From: VBAS01 sp035318985
GTDB lineage: Bacteria > Bacteroidota > Bacteroidia > Chitinophagales > Chitinophagaceae
Direction of reading: 5' to 3'
Assembly: GCA_035318985.1 (NCBI GenBank)
Contig: DATHDP010000013.1
Coordinates: 1 to 41,721, forward strand
Length of the DNA: 41,721 nt
The position numbers and the translations under genes are program-made. A model generated the notes under the pieces. It searched no databases and was not told the DNA's origin. It saw nothing but the letters and a program-made list of their open reading frames with translations. Of the stretch, positions 31,579-40,829 are shown one piece after another; the first letter of the stretch is position 1, and the number at the start of each line of letters is the position of its first letter.

Positions 31579-33261
31579 ATGGATAATTATGCCATCGCAG
31601 AAAATTTTTCCCTGCTTTCCAAGCTCATGGATATTCATGGTGATAATTCTTTTAAAGCAAGGATCTATGGCGCTGCTGGATTCAATATTGAAAAACTTCC
31701 CAACCAGCTTGCCGACACTCCGGCTGAGAAAATTGCCTCAATTAAAGGAATTGGGGATAGTACAGCAAAGAAAATTGCTGAAATGCTTGAAACAGGCAAG
31801 CTTGGAGTTTTAGGTGAATACATTGAAAAAACACCGCCAGGTGTAATTGAAATGCTGAATATAAAAGGAATTGGTCCAAAGAAAATTCAAACCATCTGGA
31901 AAGAAATGGGAATTGAATCCGTTGGTGAATTGTTGTATGCCTGTAATGAAAATCGTTTAACTCTTTATAAAGGCTTTGGTGAAAAGACACAAGCCAATGT
32001 GCAGGAGTCAATAGAATTTTATCAAAGTCAGCAAGGACATTTCTTATATGCTGAAGCAGAAGTTATATTTCCACAAATTGACGAATACCTGAAAAAAATA
32101 TTCCCACCAGAAAAAGTTCATGTAACTGGTGCTTATCGCCGCCAGGCACTTACTATTGAAGAAATGGAATTTGTTGTTCTTGAAAACAACGATGCAATTA
32201 AACCAAAGTTTCAAACAGCACAACCTCCGGAACTATTAGAAGAAAAAGAGAATACAATTTTATATAAGCTAAAAAATGGTTTGAAGCTTCGATTACATAC
32301 AGGCCAGGGAATGATGGATGAAAGATTATTCACAACTTCTTGCTCAGAAGATTTTCTAAATGCCTTTCAAACTTCTTTTCCCACTGTAAAATACTCAGGC
32401 AAAGAAGTTGGTGATGATTCTGTATTTACACAGGCAAAAATTCCGGTGATCCCGGCGTTCATGAGAGAAACATCTACCATAATTGAAAAAGCAAAAAATA
32501 AAAAATTAGGAACTCTGATCCAACCCGAAGATGTAAAAGCCATCATTCATAGTCATAGTAAATGGAGTGATGGAGACAATACCCTGGAACAAATGGCGGA
32601 AGAGTGCATAAAGAAAGGACTTGAATATCTTGTTATTTCAGATCACTCAAAAGCTGCAGCTTATGCAAATGGACTTACAGAAGAAAGAATAAGAGAACAA
32701 CACAGGCAGGTGGATCAACTAAATGAACAATACAAGCCTTTTAAAATTTTCAAAAGCATAGAATGTGATATTCTTGGCGATGGTTCGATGGATTACAGCA
32801 ATAATATTCTTTCAACTTTTGACCTGGTGATCGCATCCGTACACAGCAATTTGAAAATGTCGGAAGAGAAAGCGATGATGAGATTGATGAAAGCTATTGA
32901 GAATCCTTACACAACGATATTGGGACACATGACGGGCCGATTATTACTAAGCCGTAATGGATATCCTGTTGATCATAAAAAAATAATTGATGCTTGTGCG
33001 GCTAATCATGTAGTGATCGAATTAAATGCACATCCACGTCGTCTTGATATTGACTGGAGATATATTGAATATGCAATTGACAAAAACGTTTTGATCTCTA
33101 TTGATCCGGATGCCCATTCACTTGATGGGTACAATGATATTAGATACGGTGTACTCGCGGCTCAAAAAGCCGGGCTAAGCAAAGAACAAAATCTTAGCAG
33201 TTTTTCATTAAAAGAGTTTGAGAAATTTCTTGCCGATAGAAAGAAGAAGAAAAAGATATAA
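31579..33261 (+). CDS. polX: PolX-type protein: HhH, eroded polymerase domain, PHP domain
   Basis: A 560-residue protein with the PolX layout. Residues 1-145 contain helix-hairpin-helix motifs (IASIKGIGDSTAKKI, MLNIKGIGPKKIQTIW, LYKGFGEKTQANV). Residues 150-310 correspond to the family X polymerase, but the catalytic GDID-type motif is replaced by EEMEF after TGAYRRQALTI, and the third Asp (usually VDLR) is Leu in GLKLRLH; nucleotide transfer is therefore doubtful. From residue 320 the PHP nuclease is intact: HSHSKWSDGD, ISDHSKAAAYANGL, SIECDIL, ASVHSN, GHMTGR, NAHPRR and DPDAHS carry the metal ligands. A 3'-5' exonuclease or AP-endonuclease role in repair is the likely remaining activity. 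It precedes the nitrilase-family gene by 11 nt. Confidence 0.87.
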   Translation: MDNYAIAENFSLLSKLMDIHGDNSFKARIYGAAGFNIEKLPNQLADTPAEKIASIKGIGDSTAKKIAEMLETGKLGVLGEYIEKTPPGVIEMLNIKGIGPKKIQTIWKEMGIESVGELLYACNENRLTLYKGFGEKTQANVQESIEFYQSQQGHFLYAEAEVIFPQIDEYLKKIFPPEKVHVTGAYRRQALTIEEMEFVVLENNDAIKPKFQTAQPPELLEEKENTILYKLKNGLKLRLHTGQGMMDERLFTTSCSEDFLNAFQTSFPTVKYSGKEVGDDSVFTQAKIPVIPAFMRETSTIIEKAKNKKLGTLIQPEDVKAIIHSHSKWSDGDNTLEQMAEECIKKGLEYLVISDHSKAAAYANGLTEERIREQHRQVDQLNEQYKPFKIFKSIECDILGDGSMDYSNNILSTFDLVIASVHSNLKMSEEKAMMRLMKAIENPYTTILGHMTGRLLLSRNGYPVDHKKIIDACAANHVVIELNAHPRRLDIDWRYIEYAIDKNVLISIDPDAHSLDGYNDIRYGVLAAQKAGLSKEQNLSSFSLKEFEKFLADRKKKKKI

Positions 33262-33272
33262 TACCAGTTATT

Positions 33273-34235
33273 ATGAAGAACATTAAGATTGCCACTGCTC
33301 AATTTGAAAACAGAAGCAACGATAAAGATCATAACCTCTCCATAATTGACAAACTATCAAAACAAGCAGCGACCCAGGGAGCAAAGATGATCGCTTTTCA
33401 CGAGTGCTCAATTACCGGCTACACTTTTGCACGTAATCTTTCAAGATCTCAAATGCTGGAATTAGCTGAAATAATTCCTGGCGGTAAAAGCATTGATACA
33501 TTAACTCAAATAGCAGCAAAAAATAATATTGCGGTGCTGGCTGGCTTATTTGAAAAAGATAAAGACGATAATTTATTCAAAGCTTATGTATGTGTAGATA
33601 AGCATGGCCTTTTAGCAAAGCATCGAAAGCTTCATCCTTTTATAAACCCATATTTACTTCCGGGTGATCAGTACACGGTTTTTGAATTTGACGGATGGAA
33701 ATGTGGTATACTGATCTGTTATGATAATAATGTGATAGAAAATGTACGAGCTACTGCTTTACTCGGCGCCAATATAATTTTCATGCCCCATGTAACTATG
33801 TGTACGCCATCGACAAGACCGGGTGCTGGTTTTGTTGATTCCGATCTTTGGAAAAACAAAACAAAAAATGCTGTAACGCTTCGCAAAGAATTTGATGGAA
33901 TAAAAGGAAAAGAATGGTTAATGAAATGGTTACCGGCAAGAGCTTATGATAATGGTGTGTATGTTGTCTTTTCAAACCCTATTGGAATGGATGATGATCA
34001 ATTAAAAAATGGATGCTCAATGATCATTGATCCATTTGGAGAGGTTATCGCAGAATGCAGAACCCTGAATGATGAATTTGTGATCGCTGAACTAACTCCT
34101 GAAAAATTAAAGCAGGCAGGCGGTTTTAGATATACCCAGGCAAGAAGACCCGAACTTTATAAAGATATAATTGGGAAAGATCATGTGGCAGAATTAAAGA
34201 TCAGTTGGCTTGATCCGAATAAAGATCAGATCTAA
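33273..34235 (+). CDS. Nitrilase-superfamily carbon-nitrogen hydrolase
   Basis: A 320-residue amidase-fold protein with a complete Glu-Lys-Cys triad: Glu44 in FHECSITGYTF, Lys119 in KHRKLHPF, and Cys149 in CGILICYDNN. It hydrolyses C-N bonds of an amide, nitrile or carbamoyl compound. LPARAYDNGVYVVFSNPIG and the C-terminal FGEVIAECRTLNDEFVIAEL follow the N-carbamoylputrescine amidase/beta-ureidopropionase branch more than the Nit1/omega-amidase branch, but the substrate is not decided. It is co-directional with polX, and its stop overlaps the stop of the convergent sensor-kinase gene (34232-34235). Confidence 0.87.
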   Translation: MKNIKIATAQFENRSNDKDHNLSIIDKLSKQAATQGAKMIAFHECSITGYTFARNLSRSQMLELAEIIPGGKSIDTLTQIAAKNNIAVLAGLFEKDKDDNLFKAYVCVDKHGLLAKHRKLHPFINPYLLPGDQYTVFEFDGWKCGILICYDNNVIENVRATALLGANIIFMPHVTMCTPSTRPGAGFVDSDLWKNKTKNAVTLRKEFDGIKGKEWLMKWLPARAYDNGVYVVFSNPIGMDDDQLKNGCSMIIDPFGEVIAECRTLNDEFVIAELTPEKLKQAGGFRYTQARRPELYKDIIGKDHVAELKISWLDPNKDQI

Positions 34236-37200
34236 TTATCAACAGGCAGCTCAACATAAAAAGTACTACCCTCTCCTGTTGTTGTCTCAAACCAGATCCT
34301 GCCGCCGGCTTGTTCAGCTATTCCCTTACACATTGCTAGACCAAGCCCTGTGCCTGATGATTTAGTGGTGAAATTTGGAATAAAAATCTTTGACTGCATT
34401 TCTTTAGGAATGCCTTCTCCATTATCTTTTATACTAATTTGAATAACGCCATCAGTTCTTACCTCCTTCAACTCTATATCACATTTTCCTTTACCATTAC
34501 AAGCTTCAATCGCATTTTGAATAAGATTGGTAAAAAGACGATTCATTTGTGTCTTATCAGCCCTTACCATTACTTTACCGAGAACGGTCTCCAGTTTTAA
34601 TTCACCTTCATGACTTGTTTTATAAAGATTATCCAATGAATGGATCACTTCATTAATATCAAATGTCTCAATATTGGTGTTGCCAATATTTGCAAACTGT
34701 GAAAAATCAAATGCAATTTTTGATAGATGATCGATCTGTTCAACAAGTGTCTTTGCTACTTTTCCCGTTAGCTCTTTTACATTATCCGAATTATTATCAA
34801 TAGATTTTTGAAGAAATTGTATACTTAGCTTCATTGGCGTTAATGGATTTTTGATCTCATGCGCCACTTGTCTTGCCATTTCCCGCCATGCTCCTTCCCT
34901 TTCACTTTTTGCCAAAGCTTCAGCACTTACTTCAAGCTTGTTTACCATTTTATTGTATTCTCGTACCAGGTCCCCGATCTCGTCATTTCTTTTCCAAACT
35001 ATTTCTTCATTTGTTTGCCCAAGGTTCACCTGTTGCATTTTTTCACTAATCAACAAGAGTGACCTGGTCACTCTATTGGTGATAAATAATGCGATCACAC
35101 CAGAAACAAGAAAAATAAATGCATTGAGGTTAATAATAGTGACAAGGAAGTTAGATATCTCTTGTTTCAATTCCTGTTGGGACAAAAAATAAGGGATATT
35201 AATATATGCATAAGTGACCCCATCAGCACTTCTTAATGGCGCATAAATACTCATGTAGCTAATATTGGCCAGATTCTCCTGTTGCACATGTACAACACGA
35301 TGTTCCCTGTTCAGGTAATAAAACGCCTGAGGGTGCATTTCCCTACTGATAAAATTTTCTCTATATACTACAGGCTGTGAAGTAACATGCAGAGATCCGA
35401 CCGTATCGTATACATTTACATCGACCCCATGAATTTCAGCTACATCATCTACCAGGTCCTGAATGTCTTTATTAGCAACAGAATCATAAATTGCAAGTTT
35501 ATCATCCAATTGCAATCGGTCAATAAGTCTTTTTCCCATTTCATTCATCATTACTTCCATCGTTCTGCTTAACTTCTCCCTGTTGCCCTGCTGGTAACGA
35601 AGAATAAAGAAAGAGATAGTTGATACACCAATGATCAAAAAAGAAAGTATGCTGATAAAAATTATTGTACTATGAATTTGTGTACGGATATTCCATTCTA
35701 ATATCCTTCGAACTTCTTTTACATTTCCTCCCATGCGTAGCAATAAAAGTAAAAGATTAAAAAAAGCTACAAGGAAAAGGAAAACACAGAAAATGTAAGA
35801 GAATAAAGTAATAGCTTCCAGTGCATCAGCCTTTTTTCTTGCTACTACTATTATTTTATTGCCTTTGGCCTTGTACCAAAGTTCAGTATAGTTAGTCTTT
35901 GCTCTTTTTTCAATAGTTTCGTCCGGCACATCTTTAGGATCAAGCGTAGTAGAGAATGGATATTTATTTCTTGGGCCAACCGATAACCTGCGATCAAAAT
36001 ATGTGGCCCATGAATAAATGCCGCCTTTTTCAAAATCAGTATTTTCTGACCCCCTGAAAAGTTCTGCAACAACTGCTTCGTTGTCATACTGCTCAAGCTC
36101 AGATGTGATAAATAAATAACCGAGTATTTTTTGGTTCTCCTCCCTGATCGTTCGCTCAAAAATATAAGTGTATTTATCAAACCCTTTTTCAACATAATAT
36201 AGGGCGCCTTCAGAAGGCTTGGCTTGCATCGTCAAAACTGTCTGAAATGTATTATAACTTTCAGATTCTTCATTGAAAAGTGGTTGTTTATCTGCATTAA
36301 ATAAATACAAACGGGATTTATAATTTATAGGGAAATCGCTTTTGTGCATAATACTATCTCTCAATAAAGCGGCCTGGTCAGGGTCTTTAAACCGATAAAA
36401 ATTAGAAGCTAAAAAATCATTATCAAGCCACACAAATGCAACATTTAATTCCTTTGCACTTGTAGGATCTGTTCTCTCATCTATCTTATTAGCTATATTA
36501 ATTCGACTCTGCCATTCTTTATCACGGTTTGCATTAATGATGATTGCAGTGATAGAAACTGAAAAAATGAATATCCAGAATAAAGCACCAGCCATTGTCT
36601 GGCGTAGATTACTTATTCCAAATTTATTCAGCCTTGACAACCATATATAAATGATCAACCAACCAAGTACATAAATATAAAAAGGAAGCAACGGATCATT
36701 TACTTGAAATGTCAGAAATGTGAGGCCAGCGATTGCAATAATAAAATAAACAGGATAAAAATTATTATTGAAAGCAACTGATAACAACGGAGTCATGATC
36801 CGCATAAAGTAATAGTACCCTACTGCCAAAATTGCCAACGCAATGAACCCAAAAACGGTAAAAGGCGAAAGACTGAAAAAATTGATCACATCAAATGAAA
36901 TAGTGGAATGAGCCGCAATACTTCTGATGGTAAATGCAATAATAAAAGTTAGTGCGACTACAGACAAACTTGCAAAACCCCCGATCAACATTCCTATTTT
37001 GCCTGAAGGCACATTGTAAAAGCCTGTTCGCTGTAACTTTTGCAATGAAAACAAGATCAGCCAACTGAAAATACATGCATTAATAAGAAGATCTCCCAAA
37101 GATTTATGAATTTCACTCGAAGCATAATTCGAAGGATCAAATAATTCAAATTGGCGCAAGTTTACCGGGAATGGGAAAAAATAACTTATAAACCGCAAAG

Positions 37201-37960
37201 AAAGCAATACTATAAACAAAAAGATCAATCCCTTCCAAAATCCAAATCGTCCTGCAGTTCTTTCGGCCATTAAATGAATATAGATGAACAACAGTATCAT
37301 CGCAGCTAATCTCAGGTAAACAGAAATATTTTCAGATGGCTTATCAATATGACTTTTAGGTGAAACATAAAAAAGCGTTCTACCCGAATTACTTTTGATG
37401 GAATAGTCAGTTGTAAGCCCGGATATCAAAATGTTTGCGTTGGCATCATGCTCAAACCTGTCAGGTAAATCAGAAAAATAATGATACATGATCGGTATCA
37501 TTCCAATAGCAATGATTGAATTGCCATTTTCTTGGGTTAAGGTTTTTTTAACACATACATAAAACCCATTCCCTTTTTCAAGTTGCTTAAAATATGTGGT
37601 GTCAGTCAGTGCAAATATCTCGTCAGGCGGATAACTTCGTTGATTACTCCAAAATAATGGTCCTGTTGTTAAACTGGATTCCTTGAAAATAAATAACCCA
37701 ATGGTTTTATTAGTCAATTTCTTTAATTCATCAGCCGATTCATTTTTTTGAACGAGTCTATTAAGCAAAGAAGTATCCCTGGAAAACTCATCAAATTCTT
37801 TTTCACTTGCATGTATATAGTTCTCGAGACTTTTGATTTCAGCTTTTACTGAATAGATTGGTGAAATCTTTGGTGTAAATAAAAAAGACAGCAAGTATAA
37901 ACTAACTGCACCCAATAACCATCCATGTGGCTTGGGAATAATATGATTTAATTGTTTCAA
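34232..37960 (-). CDS. Large NtrY-like membrane sensor histidine kinase
   Basis: A 1242-residue histidine kinase. Order: helix at about 13-30; extracytoplasmic region 31-215; a block of about eight helices, 216-475; a second outside region to about 715; helices at 717-740 and 763-787; a third outside region 790-930; helix 935-960; HAMP 960-1015; HisKA with His1034 in VAHEIKNPLTPMKLS; HATPase with NLIQNAIEA (N box), DNGEGIP and GTGLGLAMCKG. The H box resembles NtrY. No response regulator is adjacent. Translation starts at TTG 37960: upstream codons reach an in-frame stop without an ATG, and the next internal Met would cut into the first sensor region. It begins 4 nt after the mazG stop, so it is translated from the DUF3667-mazG-kinase mRNA. 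Confidence 0.85.
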   Translation of the reverse strand: MKQLNHIIPKPHGWLLGAVSLYLLSFLFTPKISPIYSVKAEIKSLENYIHASEKEFDEFSRDTSLLNRLVQKNESADELKKLTNKTIGLFIFKESSLTTGPLFWSNQRSYPPDEIFALTDTTYFKQLEKGNGFYVCVKKTLTQENGNSIIAIGMIPIMYHYFSDLPDRFEHDANANILISGLTTDYSIKSNSGRTLFYVSPKSHIDKPSENISVYLRLAAMILLFIYIHLMAERTAGRFGFWKGLIFLFIVLLSLRFISYFFPFPVNLRQFELFDPSNYASSEIHKSLGDLLINACIFSWLILFSLQKLQRTGFYNVPSGKIGMLIGGFASLSVVALTFIIAFTIRSIAAHSTISFDVINFFSLSPFTVFGFIALAILAVGYYYFMRIMTPLLSVAFNNNFYPVYFIIAIAGLTFLTFQVNDPLLPFYIYVLGWLIIYIWLSRLNKFGISNLRQTMAGALFWIFIFSVSITAIIINANRDKEWQSRINIANKIDERTDPTSAKELNVAFVWLDNDFLASNFYRFKDPDQAALLRDSIMHKSDFPINYKSRLYLFNADKQPLFNEESESYNTFQTVLTMQAKPSEGALYYVEKGFDKYTYIFERTIREENQKILGYLFITSELEQYDNEAVVAELFRGSENTDFEKGGIYSWATYFDRRLSVGPRNKYPFSTTLDPKDVPDETIEKRAKTNYTELWYKAKGNKIIVVARKKADALEAITLFSYIFCVFLFLVAFFNLLLLLLRMGGNVKEVRRILEWNIRTQIHSTIIFISILSFLIIGVSTISFFILRYQQGNREKLSRTMEVMMNEMGKRLIDRLQLDDKLAIYDSVANKDIQDLVDDVAEIHGVDVNVYDTVGSLHVTSQPVVYRENFISREMHPQAFYYLNREHRVVHVQQENLANISYMSIYAPLRSADGVTYAYINIPYFLSQQELKQEISNFLVTIINLNAFIFLVSGVIALFITNRVTRSLLLISEKMQQVNLGQTNEEIVWKRNDEIGDLVREYNKMVNKLEVSAEALAKSEREGAWREMARQVAHEIKNPLTPMKLSIQFLQKSIDNNSDNVKELTGKVAKTLVEQIDHLSKIAFDFSQFANIGNTNIETFDINEVIHSLDNLYKTSHEGELKLETVLGKVMVRADKTQMNRLFTNLIQNAIEACNGKGKCDIELKEVRTDGVIQISIKDNGEGIPKEMQSKIFIPNFTTKSSGTGLGLAMCKGIAEQAGGRIWFETTTGEGSTFYVELPVDN

Positions 37961-37964
37961 CTGC

Positions 37965-38762
37965 TCAGGTCCGTTTTTTTATACTGTTCCAGATGGAATC
38001 CATTTCGGTAAGGGTCATGTCAGCCAGGTCTTTTCCGCTCTTTGTGGCTTCTTCTTCCATTTGGGCAAACCGCCGAATGAACTTTTTGTTGGTCACTTCC
38101 AACGCATTTTCGGCATCAACACGCAAAAACCGTGCATAATTGACCAACGAAAATATAAGGTCACCAAATTCCTCCTCCACTTTTTTATGCTCTGTTGCTA
38201 AATCACCCTGACCGGCTGATTGCCAATCGCCAATTGCTGACTTTAACTCACTCATTTCTTCTTCCACTTTTTCCCAAACCTGGTCTTTATTCTCCCATTC
38301 AAAACCCACTTGCTTTGCTTTTTCCTGCAGTCGCATTGCTTTTACGGTTGCCGGAAGTGACTTCGGTACGCCACTGAGAATAGACTTCTTACCCTCTTTA
38401 AGTTTGAGTTTCTCCCAATTTCTTTTTACATCTTCTTCATCATTAACTTTTACATCACTATAGATATGTGGATGTCTTGAGATGAGTTTTTCGCTAATGC
38501 CATTGATCACTTCCTCCAGTGTAAATTTATTTTGCTCAATACCGATCTTTGAATAGAACACAATATGCAATAGCAGATCACCAAGCTCTTCTTTGATGCC
38601 GTTCCAATCTTCATCTGTAATAGCATCCGCCAATTCAAATGTTTCCTCTATCGTCATGTGCCGCAAAGTTTGGATCGTCTGTTTCCTGTCCCAGGGACAT
38701 TTTTCCCGCAGGTCGTCCATTATGGAAACAAGCCTTAAAAATGATCCGGATAAATTTGACAT
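37965..38762 (-). CDS. mazG: Nucleoside triphosphate pyrophosphohydrolase MazG
   Basis: A 265-residue enzyme with two tandem all-alpha MazG domains. The first has CPWDRKQTIQTLRHM, EETFELADAI and EELGDLLLHIVFYSK; the second has EEEMSELKSAIG and EEEFGDLIFSLVNYARF. In each, the E-x2-E and E-x2-D pairs bind Mg2+. It hydrolyses NTPs and dNTPs to monophosphate and pyrophosphate and in E. coli limits ppGpp-linked stress. It is the middle gene of the DUF3667-mazG-kinase operon, 9 nt after the first gene and 4 nt before the third. Confidence 0.95.
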   Translation of the reverse strand: MSNLSGSFLRLVSIMDDLREKCPWDRKQTIQTLRHMTIEETFELADAITDEDWNGIKEELGDLLLHIVFYSKIGIEQNKFTLEEVINGISEKLISRHPHIYSDVKVNDEEDVKRNWEKLKLKEGKKSILSGVPKSLPATVKAMRLQEKAKQVGFEWENKDQVWEKVEEEMSELKSAIGDWQSAGQGDLATEHKKVEEEFGDLIFSLVNYARFLRVDAENALEVTNKKFIRRFAQMEEEATKSGKDLADMTLTEMDSIWNSIKKRT

Positions 38763-38771
38763 ATTGAAATT

Positions 38772-39869
38772 TTAGATCTGGTAATAAGTAATTGCTAAAA
38801 ACAAAGCAAACAATAACGCAAGTGAGATAAAGCAAAGAACATTAAAAATTATAAATTTGATGATCGTTTTTCCCCACCCTTGTTTATAAAAATTTTTCAT
38901 CGCCTTTAACGTGTAAAAAAGCCCGACAAACACAAGAATAACCTGCACATATTCTATGTCGCTTACATGAATTTTGTCTTTCAGTTTATCTAACGCAAAA
39001 TAAAAAAGTAGGAACAGGAATGTAAAAACATACAGGTGAATGAGAAACACCCCGTGATCAGCAAAATAGTATTGTTTTCTATGTCGTATATAAAGCAGTT
39101 TCAGATATAAAGCATAAAGAGGCAATGAAACAAACAAGAGATAAGGGATCGAATGAATGAACTTGTTGATCAACTCGACCGCTATTTTTTGCTGGTCACC
39201 TTCATACTTTTCATTGAGCCCGACTGATTTTCTTGTAATGAGCTTTGTTAACCCCGCATCTCGTTTATTTTCTGGCAATGTTTTCTGAACAGAGTCATAT
39301 TCTTTTACAGTTTTATAATTACTTTCATCGCCTCCAAGACTAAAAGCAAAACCACCTTTCTTACTTTTTGACTTTACTATTGAATCAGGTCTTTTGATGT
39401 TAGTTGCTTCCTTATAACCTAAAAGTTCAAGTCCTTTTATGATGTCCGCAGAATCTTCTTTTGTTTTTGCATTCTTAAAAGCTTCTTCCCTGACCTTGTT
39501 AAAACTCTTTTCTACTTTGGCTCTTTGATCTTTCGAAACATCATTTTCAGAAACATAAAAAAGAGAAAAAAATACAAGAAAGAAAACAGCTGAAGTAAAA
39601 ACATACATCCGCACTGGATGCAGGTATTTTTTCCTGCGCCCAAGCATATATTCCTTTGATAAAAAACCGGGTTTGAATAAAAGATCTTTCAATGTGACAA
39701 AAAAACTTCCGTCGAAATGGGTGATATCATAAAAAAAATGAGTGAACATGTGCCAGAAAGTTTCCTTTGGCTCTGTATTCTCTTGTCCGCAAGCCTGGCA
39801 ATAACGTCCCAGTACTGTCGCGTTGCAATTAAGGCAATTAGTTTCTTTCCTCAATGGGGTGTGACTCAC
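38772..39869 (-). CDS. DUF3667 membrane protein with N-terminal zinc ribbon
   Basis: A 365-residue inner-membrane protein of the DUF3667 family. The zinc ribbon is C12-x2-C15-x8-C24-x2-C27 (CLNCNATVLGRYCQACGQ), followed by the family's HMFTHFFYDITHFDGSF motif and TLKDLLFKPGFLSKEYMLGRR. Four or five membrane helices follow: one at about residue 88-107 (VRMYVFTSAVFFLVFFSLFY), a charged outside loop of about 120 residues, and three or four in the C-terminal third. It starts with GTG at 39869; an in-frame stop lies four codons further upstream without an ATG. The function of DUF3667 is unknown. First gene of the unit with mazG and the sensor kinase. Confidence 0.88.
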   Translation of the reverse strand: MSHTPLRKETNCLNCNATVLGRYCQACGQENTEPKETFWHMFTHFFYDITHFDGSFFVTLKDLLFKPGFLSKEYMLGRRKKYLHPVRMYVFTSAVFFLVFFSLFYVSENDVSKDQRAKVEKSFNKVREEAFKNAKTKEDSADIIKGLELLGYKEATNIKRPDSIVKSKSKKGGFAFSLGGDESNYKTVKEYDSVQKTLPENKRDAGLTKLITRKSVGLNEKYEGDQQKIAVELINKFIHSIPYLLFVSLPLYALYLKLLYIRHRKQYYFADHGVFLIHLYVFTFLFLLFYFALDKLKDKIHVSDIEYVQVILVFVGLFYTLKAMKNFYKQGWGKTIIKFIIFNVLCFISLALLFALFLAITYYQI

Positions 39870-39916
39870 CTTTAATTTTTCTTAAAAATAAACAAGAAAC
39901 ACTTAACAGCATTTCT

Positions 39917-39947
39917 TTTTCGTTATAGACAGTTTGAAGTACTTTTG
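39917..39947 (+). promoter_or_regulatory. Promoter of the YD-repeat-like gene
   Basis: TTTT (39917-39920), 19 nt, then TACTTTTG (39940-39947), a perfect -7 element, 17 nt before the ATG at 39965. Confidence 0.5.
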
Positions 39948-39964
39948 AACTGAAATTCATTCCA

Positions 39965-40792
39965 ATGAAAAAACTGCCTTTTTTGTTCTTGCTGTTATTT
40001 TATTTTGCTGCCAATTCCCAATACTATTATAAAGATATTGTTGCAGCAGTCGACATTACCCGGCTAATGAAAACATATACTGCTAATAACATCAAAAAAA
40101 TCACAGCCAAAGGCATCACACCGGAAGGCAATCCTTCTTCCGAGTTTAGTGAAGTGGGTGAAGTAAATGGAACAACTCTAAAGGTTACAACGAATAACAA
40201 TAAAGCTATCTCTACATTAAAATTTAATTTTAATGACCGTGGTCAATTGGTCAACTCCGTTGATTCAGCATTAAATGTTAAAAGCACCAGTACCTATAAT
40301 TATGATGCAAATGGAAAAATAATGTCGATCAGTAATTCTGCAACCGATGCCGATAGCAGCGGGGATTTTTCACAAACTGAAGTTCACCAATACATTTATA
40401 AAGACGGTAAGCTTGATAAAATGTGGCGCATTATCAATAAAAAAGATAGCCTTGAAGTAAGATTTGTAACAGATGAACATGGAAATGTGATTGAAGAAAG
40501 AAATTTTAGACGCGGTGTTTTAGCAGACCCCGTTTATTACTATTATGATGACAGAAACCGCCTTACGGATATTGTTCGTTTCAATTATAAAGCAAACCGG
40601 CTATTACCTGATTATTTATTTGAATATGATGACAGTGACAGGGTGATTCAGAAGATAACCACAACTTCAGGTAATAATCTTGGCTATCTTACATGGCGGT
40701 ATTTATTTGATGAAAAAGGTTTAAAAACAAAAGAAGCTTTGTTTAACAAAGACAAACAACTCCAGGGCCGCATAGACTACTCTTACAACTGA
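39965..40792 (+). CDS. Secreted YD-repeat-like hypothetical protein
   Basis: A 275-residue secreted protein; the signal peptide ends AANSQ (residue 19). The mature part has repeated units of the form strand-turn-strand with N-Y-D-x-N-G-K or Y-D-D-x-x-R-L at the turn: STYNYDANGKIMSI, EVHQYIYKDGKLDKM, VTDEHGNVIEERNF, YYYYDDRNRLTDI, FEYDDSDRVIQKI and LFDEKGLKTKEAL. This is the RHS/YD-repeat style found in many Bacteroidota surface proteins of about this size. It is too short to form the large RHS shell, and no toxin domain is present. Single gene with its own promoter. Confidence 0.75.
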   Translation: MKKLPFLFLLLFYFAANSQYYYKDIVAAVDITRLMKTYTANNIKKITAKGITPEGNPSSEFSEVGEVNGTTLKVTTNNNKAISTLKFNFNDRGQLVNSVDSALNVKSTSTYNYDANGKIMSISNSATDADSSGDFSQTEVHQYIYKDGKLDKMWRIINKKDSLEVRFVTDEHGNVIEERNFRRGVLADPVYYYYDDRNRLTDIVRFNYKANRLLPDYLFEYDDSDRVIQKITTTSGNNLGYLTWRYLFDEKGLKTKEALFNKDKQLQGRIDYSYN

Positions 40793-40829
40793 GCCATTAC
40801 AATTTGACTATTTTTCCTGACCTTTCTCA

